A stretch of DNA of 64,000 bases from Histidinibacterium lentulum (GTDB lineage Bacteria > Pseudomonadota > Alphaproteobacteria > Rhodobacterales > Rhodobacteraceae). Under the pieces are notes generated by a model that worked only from the letters and a program-made list of their open reading frames with translations, had not been told where the DNA came from and searched no databases. The stretch is from assembly GCF_003789055.1 (NCBI RefSeq), contig NZ_ML119084.1:310001-374000 (forward strand). The letters run 5' to 3'. This document shows positions 1 to 8,926 of the stretch, in pieces; positions within the stretch are counted from its first letter, which is position 1; every line of letters begins with the position of its first letter. Made by a program: the position numbers and the translations under genes.

Positions 1-541
1 CATGATGGAGCTCTACAAGAAGAACAAGGTGAACCCCGCCTCCGGCTGTCTGCCGATCCTCCTGCAGATCCCGATCTTCTTCTCGCTCTACAAGGTGATC
101 TTCGTCACGCTGGAACTGCGGCACGCGCCCTTCGTGCTGTGGCTGCGCGACCTCTCCGCGCCGGACCCGTCCTCTCTCTTCAATCTCTTCGGCCTGCTGC
201 CCTGGGCCGCGCCCGAGCCGGGCTCGATCCTCGCGCTGATCTTCCTCGGCATCCTGCCGATCCTGCTCGGCATCTCCATGTGGCTGCAGATGAAGCTGAA
301 CCCGGCGCCGCCGGACCCGACCCAGCGGATGATCTTCGCCTGGATGCCGTGGATCTTCATGTTCATGCTGGGCTCGTTCGCCAGCGGCCTGCTGATCTAC
401 TGGATCGCGAACAACATCATCACGTTCACCCAGCAGTACCTGATCATGCGCGCCCAGGGCTACACGCCCGACCTTCTGGGCAACATCCGCGGGACCAGCT
501 CCTCCACGCCGGCCAACAAGTCCGGACCCCCGAAGAAGTGA
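1..541 (+). CDS. yidC: Membrane protein insertase YidC, C-terminal part (5' end outside window)
   Basis: The window opens inside this gene; the visible frame runs from base 2 to the TGA at 539-541 and encodes the last 179 residues. YidC inserts proteins into the inner membrane alone or with SecYEG and helps fold them. The segment has the conserved insertase core: hydrophobic stretches at about visible residues 17-40, 76-95 and 113-137, with the typical [16 protein letters not shown] entry and an IYWIANN..T..QQY exit followed by a polar tail. The ATG at base 2 is internal, since family members are several hundred residues long. The stop overlaps the GTG start of engB, so the two genes are probably translationally coupled. 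Confidence 0.95.
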   Translation, partial: MMELYKKNKVNPASGCLPILLQIPIFFSLYKVIFVTLELRHAPFVLWLRDLSAPDPSSLFNLFGLLPWAAPEPGSILALIFLGILPILLGISMWLQMKLNPAPPDPTQRMIFAWMPWIFMFMLGSFASGLLIYWIANNIITFTQQYLIMRAQGYTPDLLGNIRGTSSSTPANKSGPPKK

Positions 542-1191
542 GCGCCCTGCCCTTCCCGCTCGCGGAGGCGCCCGACGCCCTCGCGCTGGAACGCGGGCGC
601 AAGCTCTTCGCCGGGCCGGTCGATTTCCTCAAGGGCGTGGTGGCCATGGACGGCCTGCCGCCCGCCGACCGCCCGGAGGTCTGCTTTGCCGGCCGGTCCA
701 ACGTCGGGAAATCGACGCTGATCAACGCGCTGACGGGCCGCAAGGCGCTGGCGCGGGCCTCGAACACGCCGGGTCGCACGCAGGAAGTCAACTACTTCAC
801 CCTCGGCGAGGCCGCCTATCTCGTGGACCTGCCCGGCTACGGCTATGCCGAGGCGCCGGTCGCCGTCGTGCAGAAATGGCAGGCGCTCCTGAAGCAGTAC
901 CTGCAGGGCCGCGCCACGCTGCGCCGGGCCTTCGTGCTGATCGACACCCGCCACGGCATCAAGGCGGTGGACGAGGAGATCCTGTCGCTCCTCGACGGCG
1001 CGGCGGTGACCTTCCAGGCGGTGATGACCAAGGCTGACAAGGTCAAGGCCGCCGACCGCGACAAGGTCCTGTCCCAGGTGCGCACCGCCCTCGCAAAGCA
1101 CCCGGCGGCCTATCCCGAGATCGTGTTGACCTCCGCCGAAAAGGGGGATGGGATCGCGACGCTCCGCGCCATCGTGGCCGGGATCGCCTGA
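538..1191 (+). CDS. engB: Ribosome-biogenesis GTP-binding protein EngB/YihA
   Basis: A 217-residue TrmE-Era-EngA-EngB-type GTPase that assists large-subunit assembly. G1 is GRSNVGKS (residues 52-59), G3 is DLPGYG (97-102) and G4 is TKAD (164-167), the usual EngB set. The frame is open well upstream inside yidC, but the best start is the GTG at 538: it overlaps the yidC stop as GTGA, gives the usual family length and begins just before recognisable EngB sequence. It sits between yidC and argB, a common alphaproteobacterial arrangement. Confidence 0.95.
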   Translation: MSALPFPLAEAPDALALERGRKLFAGPVDFLKGVVAMDGLPPADRPEVCFAGRSNVGKSTLINALTGRKALARASNTPGRTQEVNYFTLGEAAYLVDLPGYGYAEAPVAVVQKWQALLKQYLQGRATLRRAFVLIDTRHGIKAVDEEILSLLDGAAVTFQAVMTKADKVKAADRDKVLSQVRTALAKHPAAYPEIVLTSAEKGDGIATLRAIVAGIA

Positions 1192-1200
1192 GGAGCCGGA

Positions 1201-2070
1201 ATGAGGACCCAGACCATGGACCGCGACTGGATCGCGACGGCGCGCACCCTGTCCGAGGCGCTGCCCTATCTGCAACGCTACGCGGGCTCCGTCGTGGTGG
1301 TGAAGTTCGGCGGCAACGCCATGGGCGACGACGCGGCGATGGCCAGCTTCGCCCGCGACATCGTGCTGATGCGGCAGGTGGGCGTGAACCCGGTCGTGGT
1401 CCACGGCGGCGGCCCGATGATCAACGAGATGCTCGCCAAGCTCGGCATCGAAAGCCGCTTCGTGCGCGGCAAGCGGGTCACCGACCGGGCCACGGTCGAG
1501 GTGGTGGAGATGATCCTGTCGGGCCTCGTCAACAAGCGGATCGTGCAGGCGATCAACGACGAGGGCGGCCGCGCCGTGGGCCTGTCGGGCAAGGACGACG
1601 ACCTGCTGGTCGCCGAGGCCGACGATCCGGAACTGGGCTATGTGGGCCGTCCGGTCGCGACCCGGGTGCAGGTGCTGCGCGATCTCTTCGGCGCGGGGAT
1701 CATCCCGGTCGTGGCGCCGGTGGCGACGGGGCGGGAGAAGAACGAGACCTTCAACGTCAACGGCGACACTGCGGCGGGCGCCATCGCGGGCGGGCTGAAG
1801 GCGGACCGGCTGCTGCTGCTGACCGATGTGGCGGGGGTCAAGGACGCGGCGGGCGACGTCATCACCGAACTCGACGCCGCCCGGATCCGCGCGATGATCG
1901 AGGACGGCACCATCGCGGGCGGGATGATCCCGAAGGCGGAGACGGCGCTTGCCGCCCTGAACGAGGGGGTACGGGCGGTTGTGATCCTCGACGGGCGGCT
2001 GCCGAATGCCTCGCTGCTGGAGCTGTTCACCGAGTACGGGGCGGGCTCTCTGATCCGCAAGCGGCTCTGA
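1201..2070 (+). CDS. argB: Acetylglutamate kinase
   Basis: A 289-residue amino-acid-kinase-fold enzyme that phosphorylates N-acetyl-L-glutamate with ATP, the second step of arginine biosynthesis in the cytoplasm. Visible family motifs are VVKFGGNAM near residue 32, the Gly-rich [10 protein letters not shown] near residue 68, and [13 protein letters not shown] plus a C-terminal [10 protein letters not shown]. The ATG at 1201 follows GAGGAG by five bases; a second in-frame ATG at 1216 is a less likely start. It begins 9 bases after engB and its stop is one base before the next gene, so the block looks like one transcript. Confidence 0.96.
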   Translation: MRTQTMDRDWIATARTLSEALPYLQRYAGSVVVVKFGGNAMGDDAAMASFARDIVLMRQVGVNPVVVHGGGPMINEMLAKLGIESRFVRGKRVTDRATVEVVEMILSGLVNKRIVQAINDEGGRAVGLSGKDDDLLVAEADDPELGYVGRPVATRVQVLRDLFGAGIIPVVAPVATGREKNETFNVNGDTAAGAIAGGLKADRLLLLTDVAGVKDAAGDVITELDAARIRAMIEDGTIAGGMIPKAETALAALNEGVRAVVILDGRLPNASLLELFTEYGAGSLIRKRL

Positions 2071-2071
2071 C

Positions 2072-2590
2072 ATGCCGCGTCTCATCCTGATCCGCCATGC
2101 GAAATCGGCCTGGGACGACGCCGCGGCCGAGGATCACGCGCGGGTCCTGAACGAGCGGGGGCGGCGCGCGGCGCCGGCGCTCGGCGACTGGCTCGCGCGG
2201 CGGGCGCTGGTCCCGGGGCAGGCGCTGGTCTCGGACGCGGCGCGCACCCGCGAGACCTGGGCGCTGATTGCGGCGCGCCTCGAGGGGGCGCCGGAGGCGG
2301 AGGTCCTGCCCGCGCTCTACCACGCCTCGGCCGAGGGGATGCTGCAGGTGCTGCGCGACCGGGGCCGGGCCCATGCGGTGGCGATGGTGGGGCACAATCC
2401 GGGGATCGGCGAGTTCGCGGCGCGGCTCGTGGCGGTTCGGCCCGATCATCCGCAGTTCGCGATCTACCCGACGGGGGCCACCACGGTCATCGACCTGCCC
2501 GCGCGGTCCTGGGAGAAGGTCGGCTTCGGGACCGGCGGCGTGGTGGATTTCGTGGTCCCGCGCGAGCTGGCCGATGAGCGTTCACGATGA
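2072..2590 (+). CDS. SixA-like histidine phosphatase family protein
   Basis: A 172-residue histidine-phosphatase (phosphoglycerate-mutase-like) protein. The N-terminal LIRHAKSAW carries the catalytic RH(A) motif, and MVGHNPGIGEF holds the second catalytic His. Length and the single-domain layout match the SixA subgroup, whose E. coli founder removes phosphate from histidine-phosphotransfer proteins; the substrate here is unknown. It starts one base after the argB stop, so it is co-transcribed with argB, but no link to arginine synthesis is evident. A sensible alternative name is phosphohistidine phosphatase family protein. Confidence 0.85.
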   Translation: MPRLILIRHAKSAWDDAAAEDHARVLNERGRRAAPALGDWLARRALVPGQALVSDAARTRETWALIAARLEGAPEAEVLPALYHASAEGMLQVLRDRGRAHAVAMVGHNPGIGEFAARLVAVRPDHPQFAIYPTGATTVIDLPARSWEKVGFGTGGVVDFVVPRELADERSR

Positions 2591-2680
2591 AACGGGCCCT
2601 CAAGTCCCTGTCATCAAATTAAAATCCCGAAAAAGTCGTCCCGATCCGGACTCTGTCGTCCGGCCCTCTGTCCCTCCCCT

Positions 2681-2766
2681 TTCCCATTTTTCTGGCGGAG
2701 AATATCCCGGAGGGGTCCGGGGAGGCAGAGCCTCCCCGGCGGATCGCCGCGCGGCACGCGCGGCGA
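2681..2766. terminator. Tandem stem-loops between convergent genes, with a repeat-like lead-in
   Basis: Between the converging SixA-like gene and aapP lie two strong hairpins: 2717-2739 (10-bp stem, AGA loop) and 2745-2765 (9-bp stem, GCA loop). Neither has a T-tract, so intrinsic termination is only inferred; they are well placed to end transcription from both sides. The AT-richer lead-in (2683-2715, containing CTGGCGGAGAATATCCCGG) resembles the sequence at 36107-36142. Confidence 0.5.
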
Positions 2767-2772
2767 AACCGC

Positions 2773-3573
2773 TCAGTGACCGAGGATCTGGCTCAGGAAC
2801 AGCTTGGTCCGGTCGGACTGGGGATTGTTGAAGAATTCCTCGGGCTCGTTCTGTTCGACGATCTGGCCCTGGTCCATGAAGATGACGCGGTTCGCCACCT
2901 GCCGCGCAAAGCCCATCTCGTGGGTCACGCAGAGCATCGTCATCCCCTCCTCGGCGAGGGAGATCATGGTGTCGAGCACCTCCTTGATCATCTCCGGATC
3001 GAGGGCGGAGGTGGGCTCGTCGAACAGCATGATGCGCGGGTTCATGCAGAGCGACCGGGCGATGGCCACGCGCTGCTGCTGCCCGCCCGAGAGCTGCCCG
3101 GGGTATTTCAGCGCCTGCTCGGGGATCTTCACCCGCTCGAGATAGCGCATGGCCGTCTCCTCGGCCTCCTTCTTGGGCGTCTTGCGCACCCAGATCGGCG
3201 CCAGGGTGCAGTTGTCGAGCACGGTCAGGTGCGGAAAGAGGTTGAAGTGCTGGAACACCATCCCGACCTCCGACCGCACCCGGTCGATGTTCTTGAGGTC
3301 GCTGGTCAGCTCGGTGCCGTCCACCACGATGGTGCCCTGCTGGTGTTCCTCCAGCCGGTTGATGCAGCGGATCAGCGTCGACTTGCCCGACCCCGAGGGG
3401 CCGCAGATGACGATGCGCTCGCCGCGGTAGACCGTCAGGTTGATGTCGCGGAGCACATGGAACGCGCCGAACCACTTGTTCATGCCGCGGATGTCGATGG
3501 CGACCTCGTCGGAGACCTGCATGTGGCTGCGGTCGATCTCGCGCCGCTCCGTGTCGAAGGCGGTGTCGGTCAT
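2773..3573 (-). CDS. aapP: Polar/acidic amino-acid ABC transporter, ATP-binding protein
   Basis: A 266-residue ABC ATPase that powers the AapJQM(P) (Bzt-type) importer at the cytoplasmic face of the inner membrane. It has Walker [10 protein letters not shown] (58-66), signature LSGGQ (161-165), Walker B LFDEP (183-187) and the switch His in THEMGFA. The frame is open further upstream, but the ATG at 3573 is preceded by GGAGAG and gives an N-terminus typical for the family. It is the last gene of the aapJQMP cluster, 10 bases after aapM. The rhizobial Aap and Rhodobacter Bzt systems take up glutamate, glutamine, aspartate and related amino acids; exact specificity here is inferred. Confidence 0.93.
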   Translation of the reverse strand: MTDTAFDTERREIDRSHMQVSDEVAIDIRGMNKWFGAFHVLRDINLTVYRGERIVICGPSGSGKSTLIRCINRLEEHQQGTIVVDGTELTSDLKNIDRVRSEVGMVFQHFNLFPHLTVLDNCTLAPIWVRKTPKKEAEETAMRYLERVKIPEQALKYPGQLSGGQQQRVAIARSLCMNPRIMLFDEPTSALDPEMIKEVLDTMISLAEEGMTMLCVTHEMGFARQVANRVIFMDQGQIVEQNEPEEFFNNPQSDRTKLFLSQILGH

Positions 3574-3583
3574 GGCACTCTCC

Positions 3584-5566
3584 TCAGCGATGCTCGCGCG
3601 AGAGCTTTCGCTCGAGCGCAAGGGAATAGCGGCTCATGCCGTAGCAGCAGGCGAAGAACATGAGACCGACGAAGACGAAGAGCTCCCAGTAGATGCCCTG
3701 CCAGTCGGTACTGGCGCGGATCGTTTCCGAAAGCCCGATGGGATCGAGAAGCCCGATGAAGACCACCAGCGTGGTGTCCTTGAAGAGGCCGATGAAGGTG
3801 TTGACGATGCCGGGGATCGAGATCTTCAGCGCCTGCGGCAACACGATGAGCCGCATCGACTTGGCATAGTCGAGCCCGAGCGCTCCCGCCGCCTCGTATT
3901 GCCCGCGCGGCAGCGCCGCGAGGCCGCCGCGCACCACTTCGGCGATATAGGCGGAGGCGAAGAAGGTCACCATGATGATGACCCGGAGCAGCAGCGAGAA
4001 GTTCGTGCCCGGCGGCAGGAAGTAGTTGAGCAGGAGCTGCGCGGTGAAGAGCCAGACGATCAGCGGCACGCCGCGGATCACCTCGATGAACCCGACGCAG
4101 ATCGCCTTGATGATGAAGAGGTCCGACTGCCGCCCCAGCGCCAGCAGGATGCCCAGGGGCAGCGACAGGATGATGCCCGACAGTCCGATGATCAGCGCCA
4201 GCATGAAGCCGCCGAACTCGCGGTCCTGCACCGGCTCGAGCCCGATGCGCCCGGCGTCCTTGTAGGTCGCGTTGAGCGCGTTGGTCAGCGTCGTCATTTC
4301 GCCGCGGACCTCCAGCAGGGCGCGGAGCGCGTCCAGATCGGCGGGATCCGTTCCGGCCGGGGCCGCGTCGACCCGGCGCAGGTCACGCAGGGCGCGCGGC
4401 ACGAGGGCGAGGCGCTCGGCCTCCATCGCCCGCAGTTCGGTAAGGCGGGCCTGACGCTCCGGCATCACCGCGAGATTGGTCAGCCGGGAGTCCGCGTTGG
4501 AGATGTCCGCGCTCATCAGCGTGATCTGCGAGGACAGCCGGTTGATCTCGTTGCGCAGCGTCGTCAACTCGTCGACGGCGGCGAGGAACGTCGCGCGCTC
4601 GTCCGCGAGGGCGGGGTCCTCGGCCGCCGCCGAGGCGGCGGCCCGCGCCTCGTGGCGCGCGTTCTCGCGCTGGGTCGGTCCGATCTCCTCGCTCTCGGGA
4701 TCGAGCCCGCGTTCCTCGAAATAGGCCAGGATGGCAGCGGCCCGGGCCGCCTCCACCGCCTCGGTGATCGGGGCATAGGCCTCGGCCTTGATGGCCTCGA
4801 GCGCGCTCACCTCGGCGCGGAGGGACTCGCGCTGGGCCTCCAGGTCCGCAAGGCGGGGCCGCAGCCTCTCGATCCGGGCCTCCGCTTCGGCGGTGATCGT
4901 CGCGGTCCGGCTTTCGGCCGACAGCCGGTGAATCCCGTCGTTGAGCGCGGGCACCGCCGCCAGCCACCAGACGAGCGCGGCGACAATCGCCGCCAGCGCG
5001 GCAAGGAGACCGCTGACCGCGCCGAGGACGCGCCAGACGGCATAGCCCACGACGAGGCCCGCGATCACGAGAAGCGGCACCCAGAACGACCCGCCCCACA
5101 GGAGCCAGGGCATCAGGAACGGGTAGATGCCCGTGAACCACAGCATCTGCCGCGGCAGGCCGGGATAGAGCACCGGGGCGATGGCCACGAAGAACAGCAG
5201 GAAGGTCAGGTTGGGCCGCCAGTAGAGATCGGCCGGATAGAACCCGTAGATCAGCTGGATGCCGCGTTCCTGGAGCACCGCCCAGCATGCGCCGCCGCCG
5301 CCGGGCGCGCCCGTCACGAGGAATACCTGGCGGCATTCCGACAGCGATCGGGCGTCCCAGACGGAGTTCAGGATCCAGGGCACGAGCGCCGCGAGGGACA
5401 GGTAGATGATCCAGAGCGACGCCACCGTCAGCAGGATGTTGAGCGGCGAGGACAACAGGTTCTCGCGCATCCAGCGCACCGCGCCGGATTGCGTCATCGG
5501 CGGCTCCTGCTGCGGGAGCATGGTCTCGCGGACATAGGCCACGGTCTGGGCGTGGGTGTCAGACAT
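3584..5566 (-). CDS. aapM: Polar amino-acid ABC transporter permease AapM with a large coiled-coil insertion
   Basis: A 660-residue inner-membrane permease, far longer than the Rhizobium AapM (about 384 residues) or BztC (roughly 430, from memory). Residues 1-205 hold the usual N-terminal membrane segments and a Cys-containing periplasmic loop. Residues about 450-660 are the His/Glu/Gln-type permease domain with the EAA-like loop [20 protein letters not shown]. Between them, about 206-450 (4219-4951) form a charged Ala/Glu/Arg-rich region with long heptad-like helices, predicted coiled coil. Codon use stays GC-rich and in frame, so this is not an obvious assembly join. It follows aapQ by 26 bases. 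Confidence 0.92.
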   Translation of the reverse strand: MSDTHAQTVAYVRETMLPQQEPPMTQSGAVRWMRENLLSSPLNILLTVASLWIIYLSLAALVPWILNSVWDARSLSECRQVFLVTGAPGGGGACWAVLQERGIQLIYGFYPADLYWRPNLTFLLFFVAIAPVLYPGLPRQMLWFTGIYPFLMPWLLWGGSFWVPLLVIAGLVVGYAVWRVLGAVSGLLAALAAIVAALVWWLAAVPALNDGIHRLSAESRTATITAEAEARIERLRPRLADLEAQRESLRAEVSALEAIKAEAYAPITEAVEAARAAAILAYFEERGLDPESEEIGPTQRENARHEARAAASAAAEDPALADERATFLAAVDELTTLRNEINRLSSQITLMSADISNADSRLTNLAVMPERQARLTELRAMEAERLALVPRALRDLRRVDAAPAGTDPADLDALRALLEVRGEMTTLTNALNATYKDAGRIGLEPVQDREFGGFMLALIIGLSGIILSLPLGILLALGRQSDLFIIKAICVGFIEVIRGVPLIVWLFTAQLLLNYFLPPGTNFSLLLRVIIMVTFFASAYIAEVVRGGLAALPRGQYEAAGALGLDYAKSMRLIVLPQALKISIPGIVNTFIGLFKDTTLVVFIGLLDPIGLSETIRASTDWQGIYWELFVFVGLMFFACCYGMSRYSLALERKLSREHR

Positions 5567-5592
5567 TCTCGCGCTCCTGCGGTCCGGCCATC

Positions 5593-6801
5593 TCAGCGCT
5601 CCTTCAGCTTGACGCTGGTGTTGTAGAGATTGCCGAAGCCCGCGATGATCAGGCTCAGCGTCAGGTAGAAGAGACCGAGGAGCAGCATCCCCTCCAGTTC
5701 CCGCCCGGTCTGGTTGATCGTGATGCCGCCCAGCGTGGCGCGCACGTCCATGTAGCCCACCGCGATGGCGAGGGAGCTGTTCTTCGTCAGGTTCAGGTAT
5801 TGCGAGATCAGCGGCGGCACGATCACCCGCATGGCCTGGGGCAGGATCACGAGGTTCATCGTCCGCCCGGGGCGGAGGCCGAGGGCGAAGGCCGCCTCGG
5901 TCTGCCCCTTGGAGATCGCGAGGATGCCCCCGCGCACGATCTCGGCGATGAAGGCGCCGGTATAGAGCGAGAGCGCCAGCCACAGCGCGATGAACGAGTT
6001 GCGGATCAGCACGCCGCCGTCGAAGTTGAAGCCGCGCGGCTCGGGATAGTCGAGCGTCAGCGGCCGGCCGAGGAGGAAATAGGCGATGAGCGTGGGCAGC
6101 ACGAGCAGGCCCAGAGAGACCCAGAGCACCGGGAGGATCTGGCCGGTCGCGGCCTGACGTCTGCGGGCGAAGCGGCGGAAGCCCCAGATCGCGGCGAGGG
6201 ACAGGACGAAGACGGCGAGGAGCGCGGTCGAGCCGGCGCCCCAGACCGGCGCGGGGATCCAGGTGCCCTGCCGGGTCATCGCCACGGAGCCGAGCCAGAG
6301 ATCGACCTCTCCCGACCCGTAGGCGCGGGGATGCGGCAGGCTCTCGCTGACCACGGCGAAGATCAGCACGATCCACAGCAGGAGCGGGATGTTGCGGAAG
6401 CCCTCGACGTAGACGCCCATCAGGCGCGAGACGATCCAGTTCTTCGACAGGCGCAGCACGCCCGCGATGACGCCGAGGATCGTGGCCGCGATGCAGCCGA
6501 GCACGGCGATCAGGATGGTGTTCAGCATCCCCACGATGGCGGCGCGGCCGTGGCTCGACCGGCTGTCGTATTCGATCAGGCGCTGGTTGATGTCATAGCT
6601 CGCGGGCTGCGCGAGAAAACCGAAGTTGAAATCCTTGCCCAGTGCCTCGAGGTTCTCGACCGTGTTCGACAGCAGCCAGTAGACCGCGAGCACAAGAAGG
6701 CCGAGGGCGACGACCTGGATCGTGATGGAGCGGTAGCGCGTGTCGTAGAGGAGTTGCGACAGGCGGAAACCGCCGCTCCGCGGTTCGGTGGTCGTCGTCA
6801 T
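5593..6801 (-). CDS. aapQ: Polar amino-acid ABC transporter permease AapQ
   Basis: A 402-residue inner-membrane permease, the partner of AapM in the translocation pore. It has an N-terminal hydrophobic segment (about 30-48), further membrane helices, and the conserved cytoplasmic loop GQTEAAFALGLRPGRTMNLVILPQAMRVIVPP (given here only by its position, near residue 300) that contacts the ATPase. Length matches the AapQ/BztB family. The start at 6801 follows AGGGAGACCAGG. It lies downstream of aapJ across a spacer with a strong hairpin, so it is probably expressed at a lower level than the binding protein. Confidence 0.93.
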   Translation of the reverse strand: MTTTTEPRSGGFRLSQLLYDTRYRSITIQVVALGLLVLAVYWLLSNTVENLEALGKDFNFGFLAQPASYDINQRLIEYDSRSSHGRAAIVGMLNTILIAVLGCIAATILGVIAGVLRLSKNWIVSRLMGVYVEGFRNIPLLLWIVLIFAVVSESLPHPRAYGSGEVDLWLGSVAMTRQGTWIPAPVWGAGSTALLAVFVLSLAAIWGFRRFARRRQAATGQILPVLWVSLGLLVLPTLIAYFLLGRPLTLDYPEPRGFNFDGGVLIRNSFIALWLALSLYTGAFIAEIVRGGILAISKGQTEAAFALGLRPGRTMNLVILPQAMRVIVPPLISQYLNLTKNSSLAIAVGYMDVRATLGGITINQTGRELEGMLLLGLFYLTLSLIIAGFGNLYNTSVKLKER

Positions 6802-6907
6802 CCTGGTCTCCCTGGCTTCCGTTGCCTGACACGGGTGCCGCCCGGGTTGTCCCGGTGCGTCCCGCCTGTTGTGGGAAGCTCTGGTGTTGGCTTGCGCTGT
6901 AACGGGT

Positions 6908-6948
6908 GGTCCGGGGCCCCGTCGCCGCGTGCGACAGGGCCCCGGACC
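6908..6948 (-). promoter_or_regulatory. Stable intercistronic hairpin between aapJ and aapQ
   Basis: The arms 6908-6925 and 6931-6948 pair over 18 positions with one mismatch around a 5-base loop, directly after the aapJ stop and before aapQ. There is no T-tract. Hairpins at this site in binding-protein-dependent transport operons are known to protect the upstream message or partly attenuate downstream genes; that role is inferred here. Confidence 0.7.
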
Positions 6949-6954
6949 GGAAGG

Positions 6955-7974
6955 TCAGCGGAAGGGCGGCGCGTAGAGCAGGCCGCCGTCGGTCCACTGC
7001 GCGTTCAGACCGCGCGCGAGGCCGATGGGAGTGGACTCGCCGATGTGACGCTCGAAGAGTTCACCGTAGTTGCCGCCGGTGCTGATCACCCGCACGGCCC
7101 AGTCGTTGTCGAGGCCGAGCATCGCGCCGAAATCGCCCTCGACGCCCAGGAGACGGTTGATCTCCGGGTTGTCCGTGCCGTCAGCCGCGAGCTGCGCGAC
7201 ATTGGCGGAGGTGATGCCGAGTTCCTCGGCGGCGATGAGCGCGTTCAGCGTCCAGCGCACGATGTCGCCCCACTGGTTGTCGCCATGGCGGACCACCGGG
7301 CCGAGCGGTTCCTTCGACACGATCTCGGGCAGGATCACATGGGCCGACGGGTCCTCGAAGGTCGCCCGCGCGGCGGCGAGGGCGGAGGCGTCGGTCGTGT
7401 AGACGTCGCAGGCACCCGCGCCGTACTGCTCCAGCGCCTCGCCGTTGGTCGCGATCGGGACCGGCTCGTAGTTCATGTTGTTGACGCGGAAGAAGTCGGC
7501 GAGGTTGAGCTCGGTCGTGGTGCCGGTCTCGATGCAGACCGACGCGCCGTCGAGTTCAAGCGCCGAGGCCACGCCCAGCTCGCGCGGAACGATGAAGCCC
7601 TGGCCGTCGTAGTAGTTGATCCCCGTGAACTCGAACGCCAGGTCCACGTCGCGGGTGAAGGTCCAGGTGGTGTTCCGCGAGAGCATGTCGATCTCGCCGG
7701 AAGCCAGCGCGGTGAAGCGGGTCTGGCTGGTGAGCGGAATGAACTCCACGGCGGTCGCGTCGTTCAGGACCGCGGCTGCGACGGCGCGGCACAGGGCGAC
7801 ATCGAACCCGTCCCAGACGCCGTTGGCATCCGCCGCGGCAAAGCCCGTCAGGCCGGTGTTCACGCCGCAGTTGAGTGTGCCCCGCGCCTTGATGTCGTCA
7901 AGGGTCGCTGCAGCCGCGCTGCCCGCCGCAAGGCCGGCAATCGTCAAAGCACCGTAAATTACGGTCTTGTTCAT
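6955..7974 (-). CDS. aapJ: Polar/acidic amino-acid ABC transporter, periplasmic binding protein
   Basis: A 339-residue periplasmic solute-binding protein that delivers amino acids to AapQM. Residues 1-22 are a clear signal peptide ending in AAA, followed by TLDDIKARGTLNCGVN, the typical start of mature AapJ/BztA proteins; SRNTTWTFTRD and GFDVALCRAVAAA are further family signatures. The ATG at 7974 has GGAGTGAGG upstream. It is the first gene of the transporter operon and is followed by a strong hairpin, as expected for a protein needed in excess over the membrane components. Confidence 0.94.
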   Translation of the reverse strand: MNKTVIYGALTIAGLAAGSAAAATLDDIKARGTLNCGVNTGLTGFAAADANGVWDGFDVALCRAVAAAVLNDATAVEFIPLTSQTRFTALASGEIDMLSRNTTWTFTRDVDLAFEFTGINYYDGQGFIVPRELGVASALELDGASVCIETGTTTELNLADFFRVNNMNYEPVPIATNGEALEQYGAGACDVYTTDASALAAARATFEDPSAHVILPEIVSKEPLGPVVRHGDNQWGDIVRWTLNALIAAEELGITSANVAQLAADGTDNPEINRLLGVEGDFGAMLGLDNDWAVRVISTGGNYGELFERHIGESTPIGLARGLNAQWTDGGLLYAPPFR

Positions 7975-8044
7975 TTATACCTCACTCCTGTCTGTCGCCC
8001 CCCGGGAGTCCCCCTTGGCGCGCCTGTTGATCGGGGATCATGCT

Positions 8045-8072
8045 CTTCTATCGGACACCCCCCCGCGGACAA
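8045..8072 (-). promoter_or_regulatory. Possible sigma-70-type promoter for aapJ
   Basis: On the minus strand TTGTCC (8067-8072) and TAGAAG (8045-8050) are 16 bases apart, about 70 bases upstream of the aapJ start, in the 241-base spacer between the ATP12 gene and aapJ. This is a visual consensus match only; nothing else was recognised in the spacer. Confidence 0.3.
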
Positions 8073-8215
8073 CGGGTCAGAACTCTCCCTGAGCACCCGT
8101 CATGCGGAAATGGTGGCCACCGGAGCGGCATTGGTCAAGTCCCGCGTCGCCCACACAACCGTCATCTGCCTGACGTTTCGGCAGTTATGGACACATTGAG
8201 CGGGTTCGAGGCGGA

Positions 8216-8926
8216 TCAGGACCCTGCGAGGCGCAGGAAACGTGCCGCGTCGAGGAACACCAGGCGCTTGATCTCGGCGGCCTCGGCGGCCTCTTCGTCC
8301 TCGCCCCATTGCTCGGCCTGCCAGGTCTCGTCGATCCGGCTGCGGCGCCATGCCTCGTCCGGGTCCAGCGCCTCGCGGGCCACTGCGAAACCGATCACCA
8401 GCGAGCCCGAGAGCGCCACGAGATCGGAAAAGGCGGTCAGCCGCCACGGATCGAGTGCGCGCACCTCGCGGTGCAGCCGATCCAGCGCCCGCGCATCCTG
8501 CGGCTGGAACATCACCCCCGCGACCGGCAGAAGCCGCGCGCCCAGGTCGGCTGCCGCCCAGTCCAGCAGCGGGTCCCAGCCCGCTGTCTGGCGGCGCACC
8601 AGCTCGGCCGGCTGCTCGGCGCGGTAGCACAGAAGGTCGGTCCCGCCATAGTCGGCGGTCAGCCGGGCGACCTCGTCGAACTGGGGCCGGACCTTGTCGA
8701 TGGCGGAATTGCCCGCGCGGGTCACGGGCATCGCGCCGGGATCGACGACCTCCTCCTGCGCGTTCCATTCGTCGGCCGCGGCCTCTGCCAGCGCACGCGA
8801 AGGCAGTTCCAGCAGGTCCTTGGCGGGCGTGCGCACGGGCCGGCCGTCGAGCGCGATGCCCCAGCCCGAGGCGGTCTCGACGGGCGCGGCCTCGGTCCAG
8901 AACCGCTTCATCCTCCATTCGCTCAT
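8216..8926 (-). CDS. ATP12 family F1-ATPase assembly chaperone
   Basis: A 236-residue ATP12-like protein. In mitochondria ATP12 binds the F1 alpha subunit during ATP synthase assembly; alphaproteobacteria carry the related protein with the same presumed role. Visible family features are the N-terminal MKRFW.EA, the GWGIALDGRPVRTPAK.LLELPS segment and the RxGNSAIDKV region, followed by a helical C-terminal domain. Its ATG overlaps the stop of the rluC-type gene as ATGA, and an ATP12 gene next to rluC, crcB and rarA is a recurrent Rhodobacteraceae arrangement. Its transcript ends near the aapJ promoter region. Confidence 0.9.
   Translation of the reverse strand: MSEWRMKRFWTEAAPVETASGWGIALDGRPVRTPAKDLLELPSRALAEAAADEWNAQEEVVDPGAMPVTRAGNSAIDKVRPQFDEVARLTADYGGTDLLCYRAEQPAELVRRQTAGWDPLLDWAAADLGARLLPVAGVMFQPQDARALDRLHREVRALDPWRLTAFSDLVALSGSLVIGFAVAREALDPDEAWRRSRIDETWQAEQWGEDEEAAEAAEIKRLVFLDAARFLRLAGS

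Noticed and set aside
3584-5566. AapM length as a frameshift, fusion or assembly error
   Set aside because: The frame is continuous, GC bias and amino-acid usage are coherent, and both ends carry normal AapM sequence in the expected order.
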